From UBA3210 sp963610315 (lineage in GTDB: Bacteria; Bacillota_I; Bacilli_A; RFN20; CAG-449): a stretch of DNA of 64,000 bases. A program made the position numbers and the translations under genes. Below are positions 1 to 7,933 of the stretch, piece after piece. How positions within the stretch are numbered: position 1 is the first letter of the stretch; every line of letters starts with the position of its first letter. The notes below the pieces were generated by a model. It was given only the letters and a program-made list of their open reading frames with translations, made no database searches and was not told the origin of the DNA. The stretch covers positions 1-64,000 of the forward strand of contig CAVDMV010000001.1 in the NCBI GenBank assembly GCA_963610315.1. Direction: 5' to 3'.

Positions 1-35
1 AAACCAGGGAATCTGAAGTGAACCTGGTTTTTAAT
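1..35 (+). terminator. Rho-independent terminator of an upstream gene
   Basis: An 8-bp perfect stem (AAACCAGG at 1-8 with CCTGGTTT at 23-30) is followed by a T-rich run. It probably ends a + strand gene lying left of the window. Confidence 0.75.
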
Positions 36-130
36 TTTATTTTTGAATAATAATTCTAACTTTCATATTTTATATTTAATCATTAAAAATATCTTTTTAT
101 CTTTTAATAAAATGACATCTGGTATAAAAT

Positions 131-197
131 TAAAAATGTATTAATTCTTCCTTTTGTTATTGTTTGGCTACTTAAAAGAGGAATTAATACTTTTTTC
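131..197 (+). ncRNA. Candidate small hairpin RNA or stand-alone terminator
   Basis: A long stem pairs 138-155 with 174-190: ten perfect pairs, then a stretch with one G-U pair and one bulged C. It is followed at once by TTTTTT at 191-196. An extended -10 (TGG then TATAAA, 120-128) sits just upstream, so a transcript of about 60 nt made mostly of this hairpin is possible. A separate terminator at 1-35 already ends the upstream unit, so this hairpin is not needed for that. It could also be a second terminator or an attenuator. No known RNA family is recognised. Confidence 0.35.
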
Positions 198-254
198 TAA
201 CCGCAAATTTTAACTAACATTTACTTTAGAGGATATATTTTACATTAATTAAAG

Positions 255-283
255 TTGAGTGTTATTTTGTTAAGCGTTATTAT
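255..283 (+). promoter_or_regulatory. Sigma-A promoter of the glycosyltransferase pair
   Basis: The -35 TTGAGT (255-260) and -10 TATTAT (278-283) are separated by 17 bases. It would drive the two overlapping glycosyltransferase genes. Confidence 0.6.
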
Positions 284-329
284 AAAGAAAGAGAAAATAT
301 TTAATTAATTAAATATCGTGAGGGCGTTT

Positions 330-1304
330 ATGAAGACAATATCAGTTATTATTGCTTGTTATAATGAAGAAGAATCTTTACCATTATATTTTGAAGCAGT
401 TGATAAAGTTATTCCTACTTTAAAAGATTATAAATTAGAATTCATCTTAGTTAATGATGGCTCTAAAGATAATACATTAAAAGTAATGGAAGATTTAAAT
501 AAAAATAGAAATGATATAATAATTTGTTCTTTAAGTAGAAACTATGGTCAAAATGCTGCTTTTTCTGCTGGGTTAAAAATTTCTAAAGGTGATTATTGCA
601 TTATGATGGATTCTGATTTACAAGATCCAGTTGAATTAATTCCTGAAATCGCTCAAAAATTTGACGAAGGCTATGATGTAGTTAACCCTCATCGAGTTGA
701 TCGTAGTTCCGATTCAGCTTTTAAAAGAGATACAGCAGGATTATTCTATCGTATAATCAACAAATTAGAAGGAAAGAAAGTAATACCTGAAAACGTCAAT
801 TGCTTTAGAGGTTTATCTCGTAAAGTAGTTGATCACATCGTTAACTTAACTGAAAAAGATAGATGTATCTTAAGTGAAGTACCTCTTATTGGTTATAAAA
901 CAACTTACATTGATTTTACTAGACAAGAAAGAAAAGCTGGTCAAAGTAAATATAACTTAAAGAAGATGGTTCTTTATGCTTTCGATAATATGGCTAATAT
1001 TACCGCTCGACCATTATATCTAATCGCGATGATTGGAGGAGCCCTTACTTTATTATCATTATTATTAATTGTTACATTTTTAGTTTTCTATATCTTATCT
1101 TATCCATCAATTCATGTTGTTGGAGCTCATGAAGTCTTTACTTTATTATTCGTTATGAGTTTTATTACATTTGGAGTAAGCATTATCATTGATTTTATTG
1201 GTGTTATCGCAATTTACTTACATAACATTTTAATTAACACAAGAAATAGACCTACTTACATCATTGATTTTGTTAAAGATAAGGAAGAAGTTACTCATGA
1301 ATAA
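330..1304 (+). CDS. Family 2 glycosyltransferase, GtrB/DPM1-like, membrane anchored
   Basis: This is a 324-residue polyprenyl-phosphate sugar transferase of the GtrB/dolichol-phosphate mannosyltransferase type. It would load a sugar from a nucleotide donor onto undecaprenyl phosphate at the inner membrane face. The GT-A domain begins TISVIIACYNEEESLPLYFE and carries the metal-binding MMDSDLQDPVE motif near residue 100. Two hydrophobic helices at about 225-255 and 265-300 anchor the C terminus, as usual for GtrB. A GTG at 318 is in frame, but GAGGGCG there is the ribosome site for the ATG at 330, so the later start is chosen. It overlaps the next gene by 8 bases, suggesting it supplies the lipid-linked sugar used by that membrane transferase. 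Confidence 0.88.
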   Translation: MKTISVIIACYNEEESLPLYFEAVDKVIPTLKDYKLEFILVNDGSKDNTLKVMEDLNKNRNDIIICSLSRNYGQNAAFSAGLKISKGDYCIMMDSDLQDPVELIPEIAQKFDEGYDVVNPHRVDRSSDSAFKRDTAGLFYRIINKLEGKKVIPENVNCFRGLSRKVVDHIVNLTEKDRCILSEVPLIGYKTTYIDFTRQERKAGQSKYNLKKMVLYAFDNMANITARPLYLIAMIGGALTLLSLLLIVTFLVFYILSYPSIHVVGAHEVFTLLFVMSFITFGVSIIIDFIGVIAIYLHNILINTRNRPTYIIDFVKDKEEVTHE

Positions 1305-2613
1305 TTTTTTAACTAAATTAAAAGAACTAAAAATTAAATTTGAAGAACAAAATAAAAAAATTGGAGATGTAGTTTTTCCTTTTATAAAAGAACATGACAA
1401 TTTAATATTACTAGTTGTTATTTCTATCTTTGGCTTTGCTCTTAGATATTGTTTACTTGACTGCGTAAGTGGTGATTATAAGTCATTCTTATCACCATGG
1501 TATAAAAGAATATATGAAGGTGGATTTAAAGCTTTAGGAACGTCATTTGGTGATTATACGCCGGCATATTATTATTTATTGTGGTTTTTAAGCTTATTTA
1601 AATTAGAACCAGGAACTACCGCAGTCCTACATGGAATAAAATATATTTCGATCTTCTTTGATTATTCTTTAGCGATTGGAACTTACTGCATCGTTAAATT
1701 TATGACAAATAGTAGGACTAAAGCTTCTATTAGTTATACTTTAATTATCTTTGGCTTAACAATATTTTTAAATTCTGCTTGGTGGGCACAATGTGATGCA
1801 ATTTACGTTTCTTTCTTAGTATGGACAATTTATTTTATGCTTAAAGATAAATGTTCTCTAGCGATGGTAATGTATGGATTTGCATTTTGTTTTAAACTTC
1901 AATCAATTTTTATTTTACCAGTGATAATTGTTTTAATTTTAAAAAGACAATTTAAGATTAGATATTTATTATGGGTACCTATTATTTATTCTTTAGTCGC
2001 GTTACCTTCTTGTTTTGCTAGTTCTTCTTTCTTTACTAGATTTAGCGAAATCTGGTCAATATATGTTAATCAATCAAGTAATTCATATTCTCAACTAACC
2101 CTCAACTGCGGAACTCTATATGCACTTATCTTTACGAATTTTAAAAGTGAAGATTATGTTTCTAGCTTTTCTTTATTTTTAGCTATCGCGATTATTGGTA
2201 CATATATCTTTATGATTTTCCATTCTAATAAAGAAATTACTAAAAGAAGATTGTTAGATATGTTTATCTTATTTGCATTACTTGTTCCATATGTTTTACC
2301 ACATATGCATGAAAGATATTTATATTTAGGTGATGCATTAATCGTTATCTATGTAGTAATGTATCCAAAGCGATTCTATTTAACTTTCTTCGTTTGGATT
2401 AATTCGATGATTGGTTATATGGTTTATTTATGGAATATTCCATTTATTAACGTCGTTCCTCAAGAACAAGAAGATTATACTAAAGCATTATCATTTAGAT
2501 TTGGGGCAATCTTATATTTAGCTTGTATTTCATTTATATCTTATTTCTTCTTTAAAGATTTATATAGTGAAGAAGATAATGATAATTTTACAAAAGCTAT
2601 TACTAATAATTAA
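1297..2613 (+). CDS. Polytopic GT-C type glycosyltransferase
   Basis: A 438-residue integral membrane protein with about ten hydrophobic segments. It contains a first-loop acidic region (SGDYKSFLSPWYKRIYEGG), a TPAYYYLLW stretch and the late motif PHMHERYLYLGDALIV. These patterns are typical of bacterial GT-C mannosyl/glucosyltransferases (GT87/ALG6-like), which take sugar from a polyprenyl-phosphate donor outside the membrane. The ATG at 1297 is chosen because AAGGAAG at 1281-1287 is well placed; an ATG at 1264 lies inside the upstream gene with no ribosome site. Coupling to the GtrB-like gene fits a two-step donor-then-transfer pathway for a glycolipid or surface glycan. The actual substrate cannot be told. 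Confidence 0.8.
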   Translation: MNNFLTKLKELKIKFEEQNKKIGDVVFPFIKEHDNLILLVVISIFGFALRYCLLDCVSGDYKSFLSPWYKRIYEGGFKALGTSFGDYTPAYYYLLWFLSLFKLEPGTTAVLHGIKYISIFFDYSLAIGTYCIVKFMTNSRTKASISYTLIIFGLTIFLNSAWWAQCDAIYVSFLVWTIYFMLKDKCSLAMVMYGFAFCFKLQSIFILPVIIVLILKRQFKIRYLLWVPIIYSLVALPSCFASSSFFTRFSEIWSIYVNQSSNSYSQLTLNCGTLYALIFTNFKSEDYVSSFSLFLAIAIIGTYIFMIFHSNKEITKRRLLDMFILFALLVPYVLPHMHERYLYLGDALIVIYVVMYPKRFYLTFFVWINSMIGYMVYLWNIPFINVVPQEQEDYTKALSFRFGAILYLACISFISYFFFKDLYSEEDNDNFTKAITNN

Positions 2614-2622
2614 ATTATTAAT

Positions 2623-2655
2623 AACATTCTTAGGTAACACTAGGGATGTTTTAAT
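2623..2655 (+). terminator. Rho-independent terminator of the glycosyltransferase pair
   Basis: An 11-bp stem with two G-U pairs (2623-2633 with 2640-2650) and a 6-base loop is followed by TTTTAATTT. Confidence 0.7.
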
Positions 2656-2685
2656 TTGTAAATTAGTAGAAAATTAGTAATTATC

Positions 2686-2714
2686 TTGTTTAATAACATT
2701 AAATAGTCTAAAAT
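2686..2714 (+). promoter_or_regulatory. Sigma-A promoter of the Fic-like/hemW unit
   Basis: The -35 TTGTTT (2686-2691), a 17-base spacer and the -10 TAAAAT (2709-2714) lie just before the next gene. Confidence 0.6.
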
Positions 2715-2731
2715 TAAAAAAGGTGAAAAGA

Positions 2732-4153
2732 ATGGAAAAGAACTACGGCATTAGATTTTCTTCTGAAACATATTCAACAAAAGAAGAAGTAAAACTTTCC
2801 CTAAATATGACAAATGTTGATTCAATTTGGGAACAAATTAATATCTATCGTTCATATTATCTAGTTCCTCTTAATTTACGTAATATTGAACGTATACCAT
2901 TTAACGTTTGTATTAGCCCTAAATTAAGTCGTTCTTTTATCTCGAGCGAAAAGAAATTATCAAAAATATCAACTAAATATCAAATTGAAAAAATTAAAAA
3001 TGAGAATGGTTTTAATGAATTAAATACGTCTTCTTATTTATCGATACTTACTACCCTAAGAGACATTTATAAAATTAATGTCGATATTAATTTATTAACT
3101 AGTTTAATAAGCGACAATACATCATCTTTACCAATTGAATATCTCGTATTAAAGAAATATCTTGATACATTAATTTATTTTAAAAATAAAACACTAGGAC
3201 CAATTAATCAACTCTTAGTAGTTTCTATCTATACTAAATTAAGAGGGATTGAACTTGATGTTACTTCACTAAATTCTTATTATCGAAAAGAAGAAGTTGA
3301 AGAAGCTTCTTCACATGTCTTTATGGGAAAACATTATGAAGGGTGTCCAGTTAGTAAGATAGAAGAAAGTATGTCTAGTTTATATGAGTTTCTTTCATCA
3401 AATAGTGAACTTAGTGTTTTAGATGGCTTAATAACTTTTTATTACATTCTTTACATTAAACCATTTGATTATTTTAATGAAGAAGTAGCCTTAATCTTAT
3501 TAAAATATGTGATGGGGCATGAAGGACAAGAAGAAATACCTTTTATTATTAATTTTGAATTCTTACTCGATGATAATTTTATTAATAAAATAAAAGATAA
3601 AATGCTTGAAAGTGAATTACAATTAGATTTAACTTATTTCATCTATGAAGTACTTCCTTATGTTGAAGAAAAGATCAATATTGCTCTTTCTTCGCTTGAA
3701 GAATATTCTTCTAAAGATATTAATTCAGAAGTAAATTCTTTACCACTTGAAGAAGAAAGATTAATTAATAAAGAGAGATTTAATGTTTCTAAGACTTTAG
3801 AAGATAAATATTATGAAAATCATCGATTAAATGAAAGTCAAATTGAATATGAACAAAAAGTTTCTTTACCAACGATGCCAATAGGTCTTGATGAAAGCGA
3901 TGCTTCTTTAGTCGCTTTACATTTGTTAGAACTTTATCCAACTTTAAGAAAGTCTCAGGCGGAATTTTACGCCCATCATTGTACATTAGGAAAATATTAT
4001 TCAATTAACCAATTTAAAGAATTTGCGTCGTGTGCTTATGAAACAGCAAGGACGAGTATGGATAATTTAGCTACTTTAGGCTTTTATAAAAAAGAAAATG
4101 TTAAAAATAAATTCGTCTACACTCCAGTAGCGAACTTAAAAGGAGAAAATTGA
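2732..4153 (+). CDS. Fic-fold protein with degenerate active site
   Basis: A 473-residue protein that looks like the Fic (AMP-transferase) family without its catalytic residues. The central helical region (about 150-260) includes HYEGCPVSKIEESMSSLYEFL, like the approach to the Fic core, then IKPFDYFNEEVALILLKYV where active Fic enzymes have HPFxxGNGRxxR. Only Pro244, Phe245 and Asn249 match; the catalytic His is Lys243 and the Gly-Arg pair is Glu-Glu. The last 80 residues resemble the winged-helix tail of many Fic proteins. The ATG at 2732 is preferred because AAAGGTG sits 6 bases upstream; the GTG at 2723 is inside that site. The fold is inferred from motifs; a regulatory or binding role is more likely than catalysis. 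Confidence 0.6.
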   Translation: MEKNYGIRFSSETYSTKEEVKLSLNMTNVDSIWEQINIYRSYYLVPLNLRNIERIPFNVCISPKLSRSFISSEKKLSKISTKYQIEKIKNENGFNELNTSSYLSILTTLRDIYKINVDINLLTSLISDNTSSLPIEYLVLKKYLDTLIYFKNKTLGPINQLLVVSIYTKLRGIELDVTSLNSYYRKEEVEEASSHVFMGKHYEGCPVSKIEESMSSLYEFLSSNSELSVLDGLITFYYILYIKPFDYFNEEVALILLKYVMGHEGQEEIPFIINFEFLLDDNFINKIKDKMLESELQLDLTYFIYEVLPYVEEKINIALSSLEEYSSKDINSEVNSLPLEEERLINKERFNVSKTLEDKYYENHRLNESQIEYEQKVSLPTMPIGLDESDASLVALHLLELYPTLRKSQAEFYAHHCTLGKYYSINQFKEFASCAYETARTSMDNLATLGFYKKENVKNKFVYTPVANLKGEN

Positions 4154-4154
4154 T

Positions 4155-4385
4155 ATGATTAAATTTTTAGATTCTTACCCAGCTTATTTAAATATCGTAT
4201 GGGTCGTCATCGGCGCTTTAGCGATTGGACTTATTGTTTTCTTATTAAGAAAATATATTCCAGGTTTAAAAGGTGAAGAAGAACCTGTTAAAGATGATAA
4301 ACAAACCGCGGAAGAAAATCTTAAAGCAAAACTAGGTACTTTAGACGAAGAAAATAAAGATTCTGACGAAGAAGATAAAGATTAA
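4155..4385 (+). CDS. Small single-pass membrane protein with acidic tail
   Basis: A 76-residue protein of unknown function. One hydrophobic helix (about 12-33, NIVWVVIGALAIGLIVFLLR) is followed by a strongly charged, mostly acidic cytoplasmic tail. AGGAGAA just upstream is a good ribosome site. The gene starts one base after the Fic-like gene stops, and hemW starts one base after it ends, so all three are translated together. No family is recognised. Confidence 0.75.
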   Translation: MIKFLDSYPAYLNIVWVVIGALAIGLIVFLLRKYIPGLKGEEEPVKDDKQTAEENLKAKLGTLDEENKDSDEEDKD

Positions 4386-4386
4386 T

Positions 4387-5448
4387 ATGGGTAAAGGTTT
4401 ATATATCCATATTCCTTTTTGTGAACATATCTGTTCATATTGTGATTTCGCTAAAGAATATTATCAAAAAAATAGGGTAGAACTTTATTTAAATGCTTTA
4501 AAAGAAGAACTTGCTTCTTATGATATTAAAGATATAACTTCCATTTATATTGGAGGAGGAACTCCTAGTTCATTAAATGAAGATGAACTAGAGTTTTTAC
4601 TTTTTTTAATTGATCCTTATATCAAAGATAATATGTCTTTTACTTTTGAAGCGAACGCAGAAAATTTATCACTAAATAAAATTAAATTATTAAAAAAGCA
4701 TCGTGTTAACCGCGTATCTCTTGGAGTACAAACTTTTAATGATCGACTTATAAAAATTATTGCTCGTCACCATGATGAATTAATGGTTAGAGATGTTATT
4801 GCTCAATTAAAAGAAAATGGAATTAACGATATTAATATTGATTTAATATATGCTTTACCTACCGAAACTAAAGAAGAACTAATTGAAGATATCGTTAAAT
4901 TTACTTCTTTAGATGTAAGTCATATTTCTACTTATGCACTAAGCGTCAATAAAAATACTTTTTTTTATAATGATGGAATAAAAGAAAGAAGTGATGAAGT
5001 AGTTTCTTCAATGTATGAACTAATCGTTAACGAATTAAAAAAGAAAGGTTTTCACCGTTATGAAGTAAGTAATTTTTCTAAAGACGGTTATGAATCAAAA
5101 CATAATATACTTTACTGGCGTAATGAAGAATATTATGGTATTGGAGTCGGAGCTTCTGGCTACATTAATTCTATTCGTTATGATAATACCAAATCAATTG
5201 ATCATTATATAAAGGGTAAAAGAAGAATCTATGAAGAAAAGTTATCGCCTGAAGATAAAGAATATTATTCGATTATGTTAGGCTTACGCTTAAAAGAAGG
5301 CGTTAAAATTAACGCTTCCTCGCCTTATAAAGAAAAATTAGATGAATGTGTTAAAGAAAATCTTTTAGAAAGAAAAGATGATACATATAAAGTCAAAGAT
5401 GAATATTTATTTATCTTAGATTTTATTTTAAGAAAAATACTTTATTAA
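4387..5448 (+). CDS. hemW: Radical SAM heme chaperone HemW
   Basis: A 353-residue member of the HemN/HemW group. It starts GKGLYIHIPFCEHICSYCDF, with Cys12, Cys16 and Cys19 binding the 4Fe-4S cluster. IYIGGGTPSSL follows as the SAM-binding glycine segment, and HNILYWRNEEYYGIGVGASGYI is the conserved C-terminal signature. The Cys-Asp-Phe after the third Cys, rather than Cys-x-Cys, points to HemW and not to coproporphyrinogen oxidase HemN. HemW hands heme to target proteins, though in organisms without heme synthesis its role is uncertain. The ribosome site is weak, so translation is probably coupled to the small membrane protein one base upstream. Confidence 0.9.
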   Translation: MGKGLYIHIPFCEHICSYCDFAKEYYQKNRVELYLNALKEELASYDIKDITSIYIGGGTPSSLNEDELEFLLFLIDPYIKDNMSFTFEANAENLSLNKIKLLKKHRVNRVSLGVQTFNDRLIKIIARHHDELMVRDVIAQLKENGINDINIDLIYALPTETKEELIEDIVKFTSLDVSHISTYALSVNKNTFFYNDGIKERSDEVVSSMYELIVNELKKKGFHRYEVSNFSKDGYESKHNILYWRNEEYYGIGVGASGYINSIRYDNTKSIDHYIKGKRRIYEEKLSPEDKEYYSIMLGLRLKEGVKINASSPYKEKLDECVKENLLERKDDTYKVKDEYLFILDFILRKILY

Positions 5449-5454
5449 GAATAA

Positions 5455-5482
5455 TTGACAAGTTTTAAAATCGTGCTATATT
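5455..5482 (+). promoter_or_regulatory. Near-consensus sigma-A promoter of the acidic-protein gene
   Basis: The -35 TTGACA (5455-5460) is perfect. A 16-base spacer precedes an extended -10, TGC then TATATT (5477-5482). Transcription should start near 5489. This rules out the in-frame TTG at 5481 as a start codon for the next gene. Confidence 0.85.
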
Positions 5483-5501
5483 GATTTTAGAGGTGATAAT
5501 T

Positions 5502-5696
5502 ACGAATAAAGAAAAAGATAAGAAAAACGAAACTCCATCATTATTTAGCATAATATTTGGAACAGATTCAACAGAAAATAACTATTCAAGAAAACGCGAA
5601 GATAAGAACGATATTTATGATTTTAATAATCCTGATAACTGTTCTGAAAGAGAATACGATGATGATGACGATTATGATGATTATGATGAATTTTAA
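5502..5696 (+). CDS. Small acidic protein with a non-standard start codon
   Basis: About 64 residues with an Asp/Tyr-rich tail (EYDDDDDYDDYDEF); function unknown. The reading frame contains no ATG. The in-frame TTG at 5481 lies inside the -10 box and cannot be in the mRNA. A very strong ribosome site, AGAGGTGAT (5489-5497), is followed by ATT at 5499 and ACG at 5502 in frame; the usual spacing favours ACG at 5502, with ATT next. The GTG at 5493 is inside the ribosome site. Either this gene uses a rare start codon, which limits its expression, or ACG is an ATG with a sequence error. A nitroreductase gene follows after 15 bases and may be co-transcribed. Confidence 0.6.
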   Translation, partial: TNKEKDKKNETPSLFSIIFGTDSTENNYSRKREDKNDIYDFNNPDNCSEREYDDDDDYDDYDEF

Positions 5697-5711
5697 AAGG
5701 AGTAATAATAT

Positions 5712-6224
5712 ATGTTAGATTGTATAAAAAATAGATATTCACCTAGATCTTATTTAGATAAAGAAGTTGAACAAGAAAAAATTGATGAAGTAATTTCTGC
5801 TGGTTTACGTGCACCTTCAGGAAGAGACGCTCAAGAAGGGATTATTATTTGTATTACTAATAAAGAAGTTCGTGACGAACTTTCTTTATTAAATGCTTCT
5901 ATCGCTGGAATGAAAGGTGTTGATCCTTTCTATGGAGCTAAAGTAGTTTTATTAGTTGCGCATAAAGTTAGCCCTATCGCAACCTTAAACGGCGCGGCGA
6001 TGATCGAAAATATGTTACTTGAAGCGCAAAACCAAGGTTTAAATGCCCGTTGGATTAACCGTGGTAAACAAGAACTTGAATCACCTTTCGGAAAAAAGAT
6101 TCTTAAAATGGTTCATTTAAATCCAGATGAATATGTTGGAATTGATCAAGTAATATTAGGTTATTCTAATGAAGCACCTGTAGTTAAAGAAGTTAAACCA
6201 AATCGAGTATTCTATATAAAATAA
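5712..6224 (+). CDS. Nitroreductase family flavoprotein
   Basis: A 170-residue FMN-dependent oxidoreductase of the short nitroreductase family. The N terminus (IKNRYSPRSYLDKEV) has the Arg-x-Ser-x-Arg-x-Tyr phosphate-binding signature, and APSGRDAQE is the usual flavin contact. The C-terminal GYSNEAPVVKEVKPN is typical. Such enzymes use NAD(P)H to reduce nitroaromatics, quinones or other unknown substrates. AAAGGAG lies 8 bases before the ATG. A strong terminator follows, so the transcript from 5455 probably carries only the small acidic gene and this one. Confidence 0.88.
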   Translation: MLDCIKNRYSPRSYLDKEVEQEKIDEVISAGLRAPSGRDAQEGIIICITNKEVRDELSLLNASIAGMKGVDPFYGAKVVLLVAHKVSPIATLNGAAMIENMLLEAQNQGLNARWINRGKQELESPFGKKILKMVHLNPDEYVGIDQVILGYSNEAPVVKEVKPNRVFYIK

Positions 6225-6236
6225 TAAATTTCATTC

Positions 6237-6268
6237 ACATGTCCAAAAATTTGGACATGTTTTCTTTT
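6237..6268 (+). terminator. Rho-independent terminator after the nitroreductase gene
   Basis: ACATGTCC (6237-6244) pairs with GGACATGT (6253-6260), extended by A-T pairs into a tight loop, then TTTTCTTTT. Confidence 0.85.
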
Positions 6269-6297
6269 ATATTATAAGTGTTCAAGGAGGAATACTT

Positions 6298-6870
6298 ATG
6301 AAAAGAATGAAATGTGCGCTTATTATTAAAGGTGACTTGGTATTAACCTTAAAAGAAGGTTTAAATTTAATGTTACCTACTAAAAAAGTAAATTTATTTA
6401 ATCATGATGAAGAAGGAAAATCTTTTATTAAAACTATGAAAAGAAAATATTCGATGGATATATCTTTATTAAGTAAGATATTTTCTTTAAAAGATGAAGA
6501 AAATAATATTATTTATGATTTATATATCTACCAATATGAAAGAGGATCAATTTCTTATAATATGATGTTTTTATCTTTAGAAGAATTAAAGAAAATTAAT
6601 TTTTCTTCTAATAATTTTATTCATAAGTTTATTATTAATCTTTTAAGTAAGAATCATTATGTTATTACGATTGATAAGAAGGAATATTCCTCTTCATACA
6701 ATAAGAATTTCTTAATTGATATGTTCGATGATGTTAGTATTATCTTTGATGAAGATATCTCATATTTAGAATTCTTATTAAAAAAAGATTTATATAAGGA
6801 CAATGATTTATCTTTAAAATATTTTAAAAATGGCATGTTAGATAAATCTTTCCTATCTTTATTATACTAA
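6298..6870 (+). CDS. Uncharacterised protein, possibly a degenerate Nudix domain
   Basis: A 190-residue protein that I do not firmly recognise. The first 110 residues follow the Nudix pattern: strand CALIIKGDLVLTL, then LMLPTKKVNLF where active enzymes have a Pro-Gly-Gly strand, then DEEGKSFIKTMKRKYSMD where the Nudix helix should be. The key REUXEE glutamates are missing, so hydrolysis is unlikely if the fold is right. The rest is Lys/Asp-rich with no motif. AAGGAGG (6284-6290) gives a clear start. It is a single-gene unit between two terminators; the possible promoter (TTGGAC at 6251, TATAAG at 6273) would overlap the preceding hairpin. Confidence 0.6.
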   Translation: MKRMKCALIIKGDLVLTLKEGLNLMLPTKKVNLFNHDEEGKSFIKTMKRKYSMDISLLSKIFSLKDEENNIIYDLYIYQYERGSISYNMMFLSLEELKKINFSSNNFIHKFIINLLSKNHYVITIDKKEYSSSYNKNFLIDMFDDVSIIFDEDISYLEFLLKKDLYKDNDLSLKYFKNGMLDKSFLSLLY

Positions 6871-6892
6871 AAGGATATTATGTCCTTTTTTT
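6869..6892 (+). terminator. Rho-independent terminator
   Basis: AAAAGGA (6869-6875) pairs with TCCTTTT (6883-6889) over a 7-base loop, followed by more T residues. Confidence 0.75.
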
Positions 6893-6938
6893 GTCGCTTG
6901 GTATATAATAATTTTAATAAATAACAAGGAGGTCTTTT

Positions 6939-7913
6939 ATGGTCGATAAAAAACTATCAATCTTATGTATTTTAAATATTTTAAAAGAATATTCTGATGA
7001 AGATCATCCTTTATTAATTAAAGACATTATTGAAAAAGTTAAAGATAAATATGATCTTGAATTAGAAAGAAAAACGATATCGAATAATATTAATATGCTA
7101 AAAGATTTTTCTTATGATATCGTTCATTTACCTCGTGGAGGAGTTTATCTACGTGAACGTGATTTTGATCCTAGTGAAGTAAGCTATATCGTTGATGCTT
7201 TATTTTCCTCTAGATCAATTACGGCCAAAGAAGTCCAAGATCTTTCCTCTCGTTTAGCTTCTTCTTTATCTAAATATCAAAGAAAGAAATATAAATATGT
7301 TTATAAAGCAGAACACGTATCACGCACGAATAATAACAATCTTTTCTATAATATATCTTTATTAGAAGAAGCGATTGAAAAGAATAAAAAAGTTTTATTT
7401 AAATATAAAGCTAAATATGCAGCAAAAGATAAAAAGATTAGATTTCAAAAGATTAACCCTTATTTTTTATTCAATAATAATGGTCAATATTATCTAATCT
7501 GTAATTATGATTATTACGATACTTTATTAAGTTATAATCTTAATCATATTAGTGAATTATCTTTGTTAGATGAAGATATTAAACCAGTTACATCATTAAA
7601 AGGCTATGAAAATGGTCTTGATGTAAGTAAATACGCGAAAGAGCATATTTATGCATTTAACGGCAAAACTATCGACGTTTTATTAAAAGTACGCGATGAA
7701 AAATCAAAATATTATGTTGAAGAATATTTAGGTGAAGATGTTAATTTCTTCGAGGAAGAAGGAGAAATATATACTCGAATTAAAGTTGATGATAAATCTT
7801 TAATTTATTGGGCTTTACAATATTCTGAATACGTAGAAGTTATTAAACCGATTGAAACGAGAAATGAAATTAAGAAATTAATTGATTTCGCGAAAGAAAA
7901 ATATAAAGATTAA
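6939..7913 (+). CDS. WYL-domain transcriptional regulator
   Basis: A 324-residue DNA-binding regulator. A winged helix-turn-helix spans about residues 5-65 (LSILCILNILKEYSD through ERKTISNNINMLKDF). A WYL domain spans about 140-220 (ALLY-type strand KKVLFKYKAKY, then INPYFLFNNNGQYYLICNYD). A C-terminal wing follows (YVEEYLGEDVNFFEEE and YWALQYSEYVEVIKP). WYL domains sense nucleic acids or small ligands and often control DNA repair or defence genes; the target here is unknown. AAGGAGG precedes the ATG by 8 bases. The zinc-ribbon gene follows in 20 bases and may share its transcript. Confidence 0.88.
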   Translation: MVDKKLSILCILNILKEYSDEDHPLLIKDIIEKVKDKYDLELERKTISNNINMLKDFSYDIVHLPRGGVYLRERDFDPSEVSYIVDALFSSRSITAKEVQDLSSRLASSLSKYQRKKYKYVYKAEHVSRTNNNNLFYNISLLEEAIEKNKKVLFKYKAKYAAKDKKIRFQKINPYFLFNNNGQYYLICNYDYYDTLLSYNLNHISELSLLDEDIKPVTSLKGYENGLDVSKYAKEHIYAFNGKTIDVLLKVRDEKSKYYVEEYLGEDVNFFEEEGEIYTRIKVDDKSLIYWALQYSEYVEVIKPIETRNEIKKLIDFAKEKYKD

Positions 7914-7933
7914 TTTGATCTAAGGGGGTATTT

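Larger units (their letters stand above)
36..329. other. AT-rich intergenic region
   Basis: No coding sequence is supported in this stretch of about 290 bases. It holds a possible short RNA/hairpin unit (about 120-196) and the promoter of the first glycosyltransferase (255-283). The remainder is plain AT-rich sequence in which I see nothing further. Confidence 0.6.

Noticed and set aside
4387..5448. Coproporphyrinogen III oxidase HemN
   Set aside because: The cysteine motif continues Cys-Asp-Phe and the length is about 350, as in HemW; no heme synthesis genes are nearby.
5481..5483. TTG as start of the small acidic protein
   Set aside because: It overlaps the -10 box (5477-5482) of a near-perfect promoter, so it would not be in the transcript.
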